A DNA stretch of 34,704 nt. Origin: Streptomyces sulfonofaciens. GTDB taxonomy: Bacteria > Actinomycetota > Actinomycetes > Streptomycetales > Streptomycetaceae. The translations under genes were made by a program, and so were the position numbers. Location: positions 1 to 34,704 of the forward strand of contig NZ_BNCD01000038.1 of assembly GCF_014656295.1 (NCBI RefSeq), given 5' to 3'. This document shows positions 25,007 through 32,270 of this stretch, piece by piece (the first letter of the stretch is position 1; each line of letters starts with the position of its first letter). The notes under the pieces are model-generated. The model saw only the letters and a list, made by a program, of their open reading frames with translations, was not told the origin of the DNA and ran no database searches.

Positions 25007-25395
25007 CTGACGCGGGAGGGGCGGGCGCAGGCTGCGTCCGCCCTCCTCCTCTTCCCCCACCCGCTCCCGCGGCCTTCGGCTGCCCCGGCGGGCGCCCGGA
25101 ATCAGTCCGGGGCGGGCGGCGCGGGCCTGACTGTGCCACACGGAACCGGCCTGACGGGGCCCCGGCGGCCCGTTCTGCGCATGTGCCGGGCGGCAGGTCC
25201 GGCCATCCGTGCGACGCCGCGCGGGATCGGCGTAACAAGAGCGGGCTGGACTCGAAGGCCCCCTGCCCCCGGCGTACGGTAGGCAGTGAACGGACCTCGG
25301 GCCGGACGGGTCCGCGTCGAGTGCGAGTGGACGGCGTCCGGCAGACGTCGAGGTGTCCCCAGCCCGTTCCGGGCGCGGGGAAAGGTGGTGGAGTG
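25007..25395 (+). other. 389-bp gap between tyrS and the DUF3099 gene
   Basis: Holds the tyrS terminator at its left end. TACGGT at 25275-25280 is a possible -10 for the DUF3099 gene, giving a leader of about 110 nt, but the -35 is poor. No gene or RNA structure was recognised in the remainder. Confidence 0.55.
25014..25048 (+). terminator. tyrS terminator hairpin
   Basis: Arms 25014-25029 and 25033-25048 pair over 16 positions (three G-U, one mismatch) with loop GGC, followed by a pyrimidine-rich tail CTCTTCCCCC. Confidence 0.8.
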
Positions 25396-25863
25396 ATGCG
25401 GAAGCAGCGCAAGGCCGAGGTCTTCCGAATCACAGGGGCCCGGCAGGGACTGAACGACGACGTCCGCGGCAGGCAGCGGCGGTACGTGATCTCGATGGTC
25501 GTCCGGACCATCTCGGTCATCCTCGCGATCACCCTGTGGAACGTGGCGCAGCCCGTCGCCATCGTGGCCCTGGTCCTCGGTTTCATCCTGCCCTACATCG
25601 CGGTGGTGATCGCGAACGCCGGCCGGGAGAACGCACCGTCGCAGCCGCCGACGTTCGTGCCGACCCCCTCGCGCCCGATGCTGACGGACCGTGCACAGCG
25701 CCCGGCCGCGGAGCAGGCGGCGCACCGGCCACCGTCCTCGGAGGCGGCCGCCCCATCGGGCCCGGAGGGCTCCGGAGTGCCCACAGCGCCCTCCCCGGAC
25801 TCCGGTAGCGCCACCACGGCCACCCCCGATCCCTCCGGGTCTGCACCCCAAGACCACACCTGA
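25396..25863 (+). CDS. DUF3099 domain membrane protein
   Basis: A 155-residue protein with the DUF3099 core: an N-terminal basic segment (AEVFRITGARQGLNDDVRGRQRRY), two adjacent hydrophobic spans (about 31-48 and 53-73), and a disordered Pro/Ser/Ala-rich tail from about 80. It should sit in the cytoplasmic membrane as a hairpin with both ends inside. Function unknown; DUF3099 proteins are common in actinobacteria near housekeeping genes. Start ATG 25396 is preceded by GGTGGTGGA; an overlapping GTG at 25393 is an alternative. Confidence 0.87.
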   Translation: MRKQRKAEVFRITGARQGLNDDVRGRQRRYVISMVVRTISVILAITLWNVAQPVAIVALVLGFILPYIAVVIANAGRENAPSQPPTFVPTPSRPMLTDRAQRPAAEQAAHRPPSSEAAAPSGPEGSGVPTAPSPDSGSATTATPDPSGSAPQDHT

Positions 25864-25960
25864 CCACGGACGATGACAGAACGACTGACCAAGCTCAAGA
25901 AAAGCTCAGATCAATCATGCTGTTCCGGTGCCGGGCGGCGGGTCCCGCGTGACATACTTC

Positions 25961-26038
25961 GATAGCGCTCCGCATCCCCCGTCGGAGCGACGGACCGACG
26001 CCGGGCAGCTCCCCCCGTGGCTGCTCGGCGTCGCCTTT
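25961..26038 (+). ncRNA. Candidate C-rich double-hairpin sRNA (6C-like)
   Basis: Two hairpins in tandem. The first pairs 25966-25972 with 25983-25989 (7 bp) around the 10-nt loop CATCCCCCGT. The second pairs 25997-26009 with 26020-26032 (13 bp, one G-U) around TCCCCCCGTG and is followed by GCCTTTTG, a U-bearing tail typical of an intrinsic terminator. C-runs in the loops of two successive stem-loops are the hallmark of the 6C RNA of actinomycetes, known to base-pair G-rich target sites. Here the first loop has five C rather than six. Start position is uncertain; CATACT (25953-25958) may be the -10. Confidence 0.7.
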
Positions 26039-26163
26039 TGCCGGCCCCTCCCCCGCTGCCGTTCCGGTGCTCCCATCCCGTCGAGCCCCGTGGCGGCCGC
26101 CGGGCTTCGCGGTGGTGCAGCCCCCGTCGGCACTCGGCGGCGACGTCCTGGTGAGATGTACGG

Positions 26164-26427
26164 GTGAGTGACGAAACACCGATCTGTTCCGCGAAGGGCT
26201 GCCGTGCGGCCGCCGTCTGGGTACTCGCCTGGAACAATCCGAAGATCCATCAGCCCGAACGCCGCAAGACCTGGCTGGCCTGCGAGGAGCACCGTGAGCA
26301 CCTCTCGCAGTTCCTCGGCGTGCGGGGGTTTTTGAAGGACGTGGTGCCGTTCGCCGAGTGGCGGGAGCGGGAGGAGGCCGAGGGGCCTTCCGAAGACTCC
26401 GGTGGGGGTGCACCGGCCGGGGACTGA
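26164..26427 (+). CDS. Small Cys/His-rich protein, putative zinc ribbon
   Basis: An 87-residue protein, MSDETPICSAKGCRAAAVWVL onward, with C8, C13, C40, H43 and H46 arranged as CxxxxC...CxxHxxH, suggesting a structural zinc site. A Trp-rich middle (WVLAWNNPKIHQPERRKTWLACEEH) and an acidic disordered tail (from about 70) follow. I do not assign a function; similar small proteins are widespread in streptomycetes, sometimes with misleading enzyme names. The GTG start at 26164 has only a weak GGTGAG upstream. It lies 126 bp after the sRNA terminator. Confidence 0.82.
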   Translation: MSDETPICSAKGCRAAAVWVLAWNNPKIHQPERRKTWLACEEHREHLSQFLGVRGFLKDVVPFAEWREREEAEGPSEDSGGGAPAGD

Positions 26428-26473
26428 GCGGCTGCGGCGCGCCCACGACGGGACCCTTCGTGATCAGTTCATG

Positions 26474-26514
26474 CCACTGGGCGGCCGACTCCCCGGGGTC
26501 GGGCCGCCCAGTGG
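26474..26514. terminator. Bidirectional terminator hairpin
   Basis: Arms 26474-26489 and 26498-26514 pair along 16 bp with a single bulged base and an 8-nt loop, between the convergent small zinc protein and moaA genes. Confidence 0.85.
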
Positions 26515-26593
26515 GGCGAGTTCCCGCGGCCGGGCCGCGGTCGGCGCGGCCCCTGTGCACGGTGCGCAGGGGCTCTGCCTCCTCAGCGGCCGG

Positions 26594-27607
26594 TCAGCCG
26601 CCGATCGCCGACATCGGGCGGTCCGGCTGGAGGAACGTGGGGTCGTCCAGACCGGAGCCAGCCTTCTTGCCCCACATCGCAAGCCGCCACAGCCGGGCCA
26701 CCTCGTCGTCCGAGCCGGGCCCGTCGCCCTCGCCCGCCGTACCGGACCGCAGGGCGGCCCGCAGGTCCGTCTCCTCCGTGGCGAACAGGCAGGTGCGGAC
26801 CTGGCCGTCCGCCGTCAACCGCGTACGGTCGCAGGCGGCACAGAACGGGCGGGTCACCGAGGCGATGACCCCGACCCGGTAGGGCCCGCCGTCGACGAGC
26901 CAGCGTTCGGCCGGAGCGGAGCCGCGTTCTCCCGACGCCTCCGGCGCCAGCGTGAAACGGGTGCGCAGCGAAGTGAGGATGTCACCCGCGGTGATCATTC
27001 CGGAGCGGCGCCAGCCGTGCTGGGCGTCGAGCGGCATCTGCTCGATGAAGCGCAGCTCGTAGCCTTCGGCCATGGCCCACGCGAGGAGGTCGGGGGCCTC
27101 GTCGTCGTTCAGGCCGGGCATCAGGACGGCGTTCACCTTGACGGGGGTCAGGCCCGCCGACCTGGCGGCCTCCAGGCCGGCCAGTACGTCGTGGTGGCGG
27201 CTGCGCCGGGTGAGGGTCTTGAAGACGTCGGGGCGCAGGGTGTCCAGCGAGACGTTGACCCGGTCGAGGCCCGCGGCCTTCAGCGCGGCGGCGGTGCGTG
27301 CGAGGCCGATGCCGTTGGTGGTCAGGGACATCCTGGGACGGGGCGTGAGCGCGGCGACGCGTTCGACGATGCCGGTCAGGCCGGGGCGGAGCAGGGGCTC
27401 GCCGCCGGTGAAACGGACCTCGGTGACGCCGAGTCGGGTGACGGCTATCCCGACGAGCCGGACGATCTCGTCATCGGTGAGCAGGTCCGGCTTGGCCAGC
27501 CACTGCAGGCCCTCCTCCGGCATGCAGTAGGTGCAGCGGAGGTTGCAGCGGTCGGTCAGTGAGACCCGCAGGTCGGTGGCCACTCGGCCGTAGGTGTCGA
27601 TGAGCAC
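26594..27607 (-). CDS. moaA: GTP 3',8-cyclase (molybdenum cofactor step 1)
   Basis: A 337-residue radical SAM enzyme which, with MoaC, converts GTP to cyclic pyranopterin monophosphate. The N-terminal cluster is CNLRCTYC (C21, C25, C28), followed by the SAM-binding GGE (68-70); the C-terminal cluster has C256, C259 and C273 (FCAACDRTRL...RTC). It ends in the essential GlyGly (336-337). All key residues are intact. The start is GTG with GGGAGGG upstream. The gene is alone; the remaining moa genes are elsewhere. I checked for a molybdenum-cofactor riboswitch before it and saw none. Confidence 0.96.
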   Translation of the reverse strand: MLIDTYGRVATDLRVSLTDRCNLRCTYCMPEEGLQWLAKPDLLTDDEIVRLVGIAVTRLGVTEVRFTGGEPLLRPGLTGIVERVAALTPRPRMSLTTNGIGLARTAAALKAAGLDRVNVSLDTLRPDVFKTLTRRSRHHDVLAGLEAARSAGLTPVKVNAVLMPGLNDDEAPDLLAWAMAEGYELRFIEQMPLDAQHGWRRSGMITAGDILTSLRTRFTLAPEASGERGSAPAERWLVDGGPYRVGVIASVTRPFCAACDRTRLTADGQVRTCLFATEETDLRAALRSGTAGEGDGPGSDDEVARLWRLAMWGKKAGSGLDDPTFLQPDRPMSAIGG

Positions 27608-27957
27608 GTGGGGCCCCCTCCCTGTTCAAGGTGTGTTACCGCGAGCGTACGCGAGAGTGGGCGGAATGTGGTGTGGCGGCTTCACCCACGACGGCCGGAT
27701 CCGCGCCCCGGCCGCCGGTCGACCGGGCGGGCCGGGGCGCAATCGGGACGGGATCGGGCGCGCCCGGCCCGGGGCCCGCCCCCGGCCACCCTCCTCCGGG
27801 CACCCCCGCGGCGGCGCAACGGGGGTGCCCTGCACACGGAGTGCGTGCCCCGGCGTGAACTCCGGGGCACGCACGGGCCCGTGCGGTCGAATCCGGCTCA
27901 ACCGGCTCGGAGCGGCTCGGACCGGCTCGGCACCGACGGGGCGGGCTCGACGCCGGC
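27608..27957. other. 350-bp gap with two hairpins after actP
   Basis: 27841-27853 pairs with 27862-27874 (13 bp, perfect, loop CGTGAACT) and 27798-27808 pairs with 27820-27830 (11 bp, perfect). Both lie downstream of the actP stop on its strand and would terminate it before moaA. Between 27890 and 27957 the motif CGGCTC recurs six or so times. No gene was seen. Confidence 0.75.
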
Positions 27958-29610
27958 TCAGTGGGCGCCGGTGCCCGTGAGCGAGCGGACCTCCAGTTCC
28001 GCGTACTTGGCGGCGTCCGGTTCCTCCTTGGACAGGAGCGTGGCCAGCCAGCCGAGCAGGAAGCCGACGGGGATGGAGATGAGGCCGGGGTTCTCCAGCG
28101 GGAACCAGTGGAAGTCGGCGTCCGGGAACATCGAGGTCGCCTTGCCGGAGACGACCGGCGAGAACAGCACCAGGACGACCGCCGTGACCAGGCCGCCGTA
28201 GATGGACCACAGCGCGCCCTGGGTGGTGAAACGCTTCCAGAACAGGCTGTAGAGGATGGTGGGCAGGTTGGCGGAGGCGGCCACGGCGAAGGCGAGGGCC
28301 ACCAGGCCCGCGACGTTCAGGTCACGCGAGAGCGCGCCGAGCGCGATGGAGACGATGCCGATGGCGACGGTCGCCCAACGTGCGGCCGCCACCTCCTGCT
28401 TCTCGGTCGCCCGGCCCTTCTTGACGACGTTCGCGTAGATGTCGTGGGCGAACGAGGACGACGAGGCGAGCGTGAGTCCCGCGACGACCGCCAGGATGGT
28501 GGCGAAGGCGACCGCCGAGATGACCGCGAGCAGGATCGCCCCCCAGGTGGAGCCCGTGCCCCCGACGTGCAGCGCGAGCAGCGGCGCGGCCGTGTTGCCC
28601 GCCGGGTTGGAGGCGACGATCTCCTTGGGTCCGACCAGAGCCGCGGCACCGAAGCCGAGCACGATCGTCATCAGGTAGAAGAGGCCGATGATGCCGATCG
28701 CCCAGTTCACCGACTTGCGGGCGGCCTTCGCCGTGGGCACCGTGTAGAACCGGATCAGGATGTGCGGCAGGCCCGCGGTGCCCAGCACCAGGGCGATGCC
28801 CAGCGAGATGAAGTCCAGCTTGGACGTGGCGGTGAGGCCGTACTTGAGCCCCGGCTCGAGGAACGCCGACCCCTTGCCGCTGTTGTCGGCCGCCTTGCCC
28901 AGCAGGTCCGAGATGTTGAAGTCGAACTTCAGCAGTACCAGGAAGGTGATCAGCACGGTGCCGCCGATGAGCAGCACCGCCTTGACCATCTGCACCCAGG
29001 TGGTGCCCTTCATACCGCCGATGGTGACGTAGACGACCATCAGCAGGCCGACCAGAGCGACGATGCCGATCTTTCCGCCGTCGCTGGTGATGCCGAGCAG
29101 CAGCGAGACGAGGACACCGGCACCGGCCATCTGGGCCAGCAGGTAGAAGATGGACACCACGATGGTGGAGACACCGGCGGCCGTGCGCACCGGGCGCTGG
29201 CGCATGCGGTAGGCGAGCACGTCGCCCATGGTGAAGCGGCCGGAGTTGCGCAGCGGCTCGGCCACCAGCAGCAGGGCCACCAGCCAGGCGACGAGGAAGC
29301 CGATGGAGTACAGGAAGCCGTCGTAGCCGGCCAGCGCGATGGCGCCCGCGATACCGAGGAAGGACGCGGCGGACATGTAGTCGCCGGAGACGGCGAGTCC
29401 GTTCTGGAAGGCGGTGAACTGCCGGCCGCCCGCGTAGAAGTCGACGGCGTTCCTGGTCTGCCGGCCGGCCCAGACGGTGATGCCGAGGGTGACGAGGACG
29501 ATGACCACGAACAGCGAGATGATCAGCGCCCGGTGGTCGCTGACGTCCTCGGCTGCGAGCGGGGTGCCGGCCAGGCGGGCGCCGGCGGCGAGGGTGGTCG
29601 CGGGGCTCAT
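27958..29610 (-). CDS. actP: Cation/acetate (solute:sodium) symporter, ActP-like
   Basis: A 550-residue SSS-family transporter with about thirteen membrane spans. VWAGRQTRNAVDFYAGGRQFTAFQNGLAVSGDYMSAASFLGI is the typical start of ActP-type acetate permeases, and the GSTW, ASSSSFAHDIY and YSLFWKRF blocks follow in order. Acetate (or a similar short monocarboxylate) with Na+ is the likely substrate; related ones take pyruvate or propionate. The ATG at 29610 has GGAGG six bases upstream; the frame is open far upstream, but only through the DUF485 gene. Start and DUF485 stop overlap by four bases (ATGA), implying coupling. Confidence 0.94.
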   Translation of the reverse strand: MSPATTLAAGARLAGTPLAAEDVSDHRALIISLFVVIVLVTLGITVWAGRQTRNAVDFYAGGRQFTAFQNGLAVSGDYMSAASFLGIAGAIALAGYDGFLYSIGFLVAWLVALLLVAEPLRNSGRFTMGDVLAYRMRQRPVRTAAGVSTIVVSIFYLLAQMAGAGVLVSLLLGITSDGGKIGIVALVGLLMVVYVTIGGMKGTTWVQMVKAVLLIGGTVLITFLVLLKFDFNISDLLGKAADNSGKGSAFLEPGLKYGLTATSKLDFISLGIALVLGTAGLPHILIRFYTVPTAKAARKSVNWAIGIIGLFYLMTIVLGFGAAALVGPKEIVASNPAGNTAAPLLALHVGGTGSTWGAILLAVISAVAFATILAVVAGLTLASSSSFAHDIYANVVKKGRATEKQEVAAARWATVAIGIVSIALGALSRDLNVAGLVALAFAVAASANLPTILYSLFWKRFTTQGALWSIYGGLVTAVVLVLFSPVVSGKATSMFPDADFHWFPLENPGLISIPVGFLLGWLATLLSKEEPDAAKYAELEVRSLTGTGAH

Positions 29611-29996
29611 GAGCCGTCCTCCAACCGGTTCTTGATGGCCTGGGCCTTCGGGTCGAGCCGGGTGGCGGCGTGGTGCGCGTACCACCAGGCGATGAGGAAC
29701 GTGGTCAGGAACTGCGCGAGGCCGAACACCAGGGCGACGTTGATATTGCCGACGATCTTGGTGCCCATGAACGAGCCCGCGTAGTTGGACAGCAGGACGT
29801 ACAGCAGGTACCAGAGGACGAAGGCGACGGTGAGCGGGAAGGCGAAGTTCCGGTGGGCCCGGCGCAGTTCGCCGAACTGCGGGCTCTGCTGGACCTCGGC
29901 GAACTCGGCGGCGGACGGCAGTGCGGCCCCCGCGGCTCGCGGGGCCGGCTCGCCCGGGGGGTTCTCCTGGGCCGGTGGCCCTGCGTCGGTGGTCAT
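29607..29996 (-). CDS. DUF485 domain membrane protein, symporter partner
   Basis: A 129-residue protein with the DUF485 core: AEFAEVQQSPQFGELRRAHRNFAFPLTVAFVLWYLLYVLLSNYAGSF and a second span (about 90-112, LVFGLAQFLTTFLIAWWYAHHA). DUF485 proteins (YjcH type) are encoded just before ActP and are thought to be its membrane accessory. The ATG at 29996 is fixed by a textbook AAGGAGG six bases upstream. The same frame stays open to 30212 through the tandem repeats and would add a Pro/Ala and His/Pro repeat N-terminus; I reject that, since the ribosome site and family N-terminus agree on 29996. Confidence 0.93.
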   Translation of the reverse strand: MTTDAGPPAQENPPGEPAPRAAGAALPSAAEFAEVQQSPQFGELRRAHRNFAFPLTVAFVLWYLLYVLLSNYAGSFMGTKIVGNINVALVFGLAQFLTTFLIAWWYAHHAATRLDPKAQAIKNRLEDGS

Positions 29997-30007
29997 GGTG
30001 CCTCCTT

Positions 30008-30037
30008 GCGGGTGCGGGTGCGGGTGCGGGTGCGGGT
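30008..30037. repeat. Five perfect 6-bp tandem repeats (GCGGGT)
   Basis: Lies directly against the DUF485 Shine-Dalgarno (30001-30007), so on the mRNA strand it reads ACCCGC five times just 5' of AAGGAGG. Confidence 0.95.
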
Positions 30038-30072
30038 GTCGGGTGGGGACTTCGGGAACCGGAGGGACTGAA

Positions 30073-30151
30073 GGAGCTGGTGGAGCTGGAGGAGCTGGAG
30101 GAGCTGGAGGAGCTGGAGGAGCTGGAGGAGCTGGAGGAGCTGGAGGAGCTG
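30073..30151. repeat. Eight 9-bp tandem repeats (GGAGCTGGA)
   Basis: Seven exact units (30082-30144), one diverged unit before them and a 7-base partial after. On the DUF485-actP mRNA strand the unit contains CTCC and CTCCTCC across junctions, complementary to GGAGG. The period is a multiple of three, so all frames stay open. Confidence 0.95.
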
Positions 30152-30313
30152 CGGAAACGACGGATACGACGGATACGAAGCGGCGGGAGCGGCGGCTCGG
30201 GTACGGACGCATGCGGTCCTGCCACGGGTCGCTGACCCCGTTCCTGCCCCCTGTTCAACGGCACGGCGGGGCCGAGGGCTCGGTTCAACCGGCCGGGTTT
30301 CTTTCGGAACTCG

Positions 30314-30342
30314 TTGCTGGCCAGCGAGTACAGGGATAACTT
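30314..30342 (+). promoter_or_regulatory. Candidate promoter for the subtilase gene
   Basis: TTGCTG (30314-30319), 17-bp spacer, TAACTT (30337-30342). Start of transcription would be near 30349, just before the hairpin at 30371-30402, giving a leader of about 150 nt. Confidence 0.5.
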
Positions 30343-30350
30343 CACCTGAG

Positions 30351-30371
30351 TCATACGTCATGCGTCATGCA
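30351..30371. repeat. Three 7-bp direct repeats (TCATRCG type)
   Basis: TCATACG, TCATGCG and TCATGCA follow one another without gaps, immediately after the promoter candidate and touching the hairpin. The spacing of 7 bp is less than a helical turn, so a dimeric regulator site is only one possibility. Confidence 0.7.
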
Positions 30372-30402
30372 ACTGCCCGAGCACCACCGTGTTCGGGCAG
30401 TT
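30371..30402. terminator. Strong hairpin in the subtilase leader
   Basis: Arms 30371-30384 and 30389-30402 pair over 14 bp with one G-U and loop CACC. It lies between the promoter candidate and the gene, about 100 bp before the start, so it may be an attenuator or an insulator from the divergent operon rather than a normal terminator. Confidence 0.65.
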
Positions 30403-30502
30403 CCGCATCCTGCGGGCCCCGAGGTCGTGGCCCGCAGGCGCGGGCGTGGCGACCGCACTGCCCCGAGAAGTGGAGATCCCCCTTGCTCAGACAGGAGAAC
30501 CC

Positions 30503-32053
30503 ATGACCGCTCACCTGGCCCGTTCCCGCCGCACCATGGCCCTGCCCTTCGGCATCGCCCTGGCCTCGGCCCTCGCCTTCCTGCCGAACGTCACCGCGTC
30601 GGCGGCCGACGGCGCGGCCGGCGCCCCGGCCGTCCAGGGCCGGGCGGCCGCGGCCGCCGACGGCCCGGAGCTGAGCTATGTGGTCAACGTACGGCCCGGG
30701 CACGGCGCTTCCCGTGCCGTGCTGCGGGCGATATCCGACGCCGGCGGCAGCGTCGTCACGTCCTACGACCAGATAGGCGTGATCGTGGTGCACTCCGCGA
30801 ACGCCGGCTTCGCCGAGGAGATACGCACCGTGCGCGGCGTCGAATCGGCGGGCGCCACCCGCACCGCGCCCCTGCCCGCCCAGTCCACCACCGACACCGG
30901 CAAGCCGACGCCGCTCACCGCGGCCCAGGTGAAGGCCGCGGCCGCACGGGCCGGAGCGGGCCAGGACCCGCTGGAGCCCCAGCAGTGGGACCTGCCGGCC
31001 ATCAAGGCGGACAAGGCGCACGAGCTGACCCTGGGCAGCCGGCACGTCACGGTCGCCGTGATCGACACCGGAGTGGACGACACCCACCCGGACATCGCCC
31101 CGAACTTCAACCGCGCCGCCTCGGTGAACTGCGTCTCCGGCAAGCCGGACACCACCGACGGTGCCTGGCGGCCCGGCGCTGCGGAGAGCCCGCACGGCAC
31201 CCATGTCGCCGGTGAGATCGCGGCGGCCAAGAACGGCATCGGGATGACGGGTGTGGCGCCGGGCGTGCGGGTGGCCGGCATCAAGGTCGCCACCACGGAG
31301 GGCTTCTTCTACACGGAGGCCGTCGTCTGCGGCTTCGTCTGGGCGGCGGAGCACCACGTGGACGTCACCAACAACAGCTACTACACGGACCCGTGGTACT
31401 TCAACTGCACGGACGACCCCGACCAGCGCGCGCTGGTCGACGCGGTCAGCCGGGCCTCGCAGTACGCGGAGCGCAAGGGCACGGTGAACGTCGCGGCCGC
31501 CGGCAACGAGTCGTACGACCTGGCCTCGGACTCGATCGTCGACCCGTCCAGCCCCAACGACACCAAGCCGGTCCCGCGGACCGTCGACCCGGCGGTCTGC
31601 AAGGACATCCCGACCCAACTGCCGGGCGTGGTGACGGTCGCCGCCACCGGCGCCAAGGGCATCAAGTCGTCGTTCTCCAACTACGGCCTGGGCACCATCG
31701 ACATCGCGGCGCCCGGCGGCGACGCCACCGCCTTCCAGCCGCCCGCCCCGCCCGCCACCAACGGCTCGATCCTCGGCACGCTGCCGGGCGGCTCCTGGGG
31801 CTACATGTCCGGTACGTCCATGGCGACCCCGCATGTCGTGGGCGTTGCTGCGCTCATCAAGTCGACGCACCCGGGGGCCTCGCCGGCCCAGGTGAAGGCG
31901 CTGCTGTACAAGGGCGCTGACGCCACGCCGTGCACCGACCCGTACGACGTCGACGGCGACGGTCGGATCGACGCCGTGTGCGCCGCCGGCAACGGAAAGA
32001 CCGGCTTCTACGGCGTGGGCATCGCGGACGCTCTGAACGCCGTACGGAAGTAG
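30503..32053 (+). CDS. Secreted S8 (subtilisin) family serine protease
   Basis: A 516-residue subtilase. A signal peptide (1-35, basic start, hydrophobic core ALPFGIALASALAFL, cleavage near ASAAD) is followed by an inhibitor-I9-type propeptide (about 55-125) and the peptidase domain (about 180-510). The catalytic triad is D188 (VAVIDTGVDDTHPD), H231 (HGTHVAGE) and S439 (GTSMATPH), with oxyanion N335 (AAAGNES). Near the C-terminus (479-490) DPYDVDGDGRID looks like a calcium-binding EF-hand-type loop inserted before the last helix. Start ATG 30503 has AGGAG upstream. It should be exported by Sec and be self-processed. Confidence 0.94.
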   Translation: MTAHLARSRRTMALPFGIALASALAFLPNVTASAADGAAGAPAVQGRAAAAADGPELSYVVNVRPGHGASRAVLRAISDAGGSVVTSYDQIGVIVVHSANAGFAEEIRTVRGVESAGATRTAPLPAQSTTDTGKPTPLTAAQVKAAAARAGAGQDPLEPQQWDLPAIKADKAHELTLGSRHVTVAVIDTGVDDTHPDIAPNFNRAASVNCVSGKPDTTDGAWRPGAAESPHGTHVAGEIAAAKNGIGMTGVAPGVRVAGIKVATTEGFFYTEAVVCGFVWAAEHHVDVTNNSYYTDPWYFNCTDDPDQRALVDAVSRASQYAERKGTVNVAAAGNESYDLASDSIVDPSSPNDTKPVPRTVDPAVCKDIPTQLPGVVTVAATGAKGIKSSFSNYGLGTIDIAAPGGDATAFQPPAPPATNGSILGTLPGGSWGYMSGTSMATPHVVGVAALIKSTHPGASPAQVKALLYKGADATPCTDPYDVDGDGRIDAVCAAGNGKTGFYGVGIADALNAVRK

Positions 32054-32090
32054 CGGCGGTACGCGCCTGACGGCGCGCGAGGGTACCGAG

Positions 32091-32155
32091 AGCGCTTGCG
32101 AGCGCTGAAGAGCGGCGGCCGTCCGGGGCCTGGTCCGTCCCGGGCGGCCGCCGCT
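32091..32155 (+). terminator. Subtilase terminator region
   Basis: Two hairpins: AGCGCT-TGCG-AGCGCT (32091-32106) and 32111-32121 with 32145-32155 (11-bp perfect stem, whose loop can fold further). Confidence 0.75.
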
Positions 32156-32270
32156 TCGTCAGCCCGGACGCGGGCCCCCTCACCCGAACGGCGGCCTCCG
32201 ACCGGGTTGCCGGTCATTCCGGTAAATGACCCGAGTTGCCCGGTCCGCACCCGCCGGTGAGGATCCCTGT

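Larger units (their letters stand above)
29997..30502. other. 506-bp divergent region between DUF485-actP and the subtilase
   Basis: Unusually repeat-rich control region. Reading left to right: the DUF485 Shine-Dalgarno, five 6-bp repeats, eight 9-bp repeats, two ACGACGGAT copies (30157-30174), a promoter candidate facing right, three 7-bp repeats and a strong hairpin. AGGAG at 30493-30497 serves the subtilase. No protein-coding gene is credible here. Confidence 0.75.

Noticed and set aside
27608..27957. Molybdenum-cofactor riboswitch before moaA
   Set aside because: The hairpins here lie at actP's 3' side and face the wrong way for a moaA leader switch; the moaA ribosome site directly precedes the GTG.
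30008..30212. In-frame N-terminal extension of DUF485 with Pro/Ala and His/Pro repeats, and the antisense Glu-Glu-Leu repeat frame
   Set aside because: The repeats have periods of 6 and 9, so every frame stays open. The AAGGAGG at 30001-30007 and the family N-terminus place the start at 29996.
30365..31870. Long minus-strand frame opposite the subtilase
   Set aside because: Low-complexity Gly/Arg/Val translation without motifs, opposite a gene with an intact catalytic triad.
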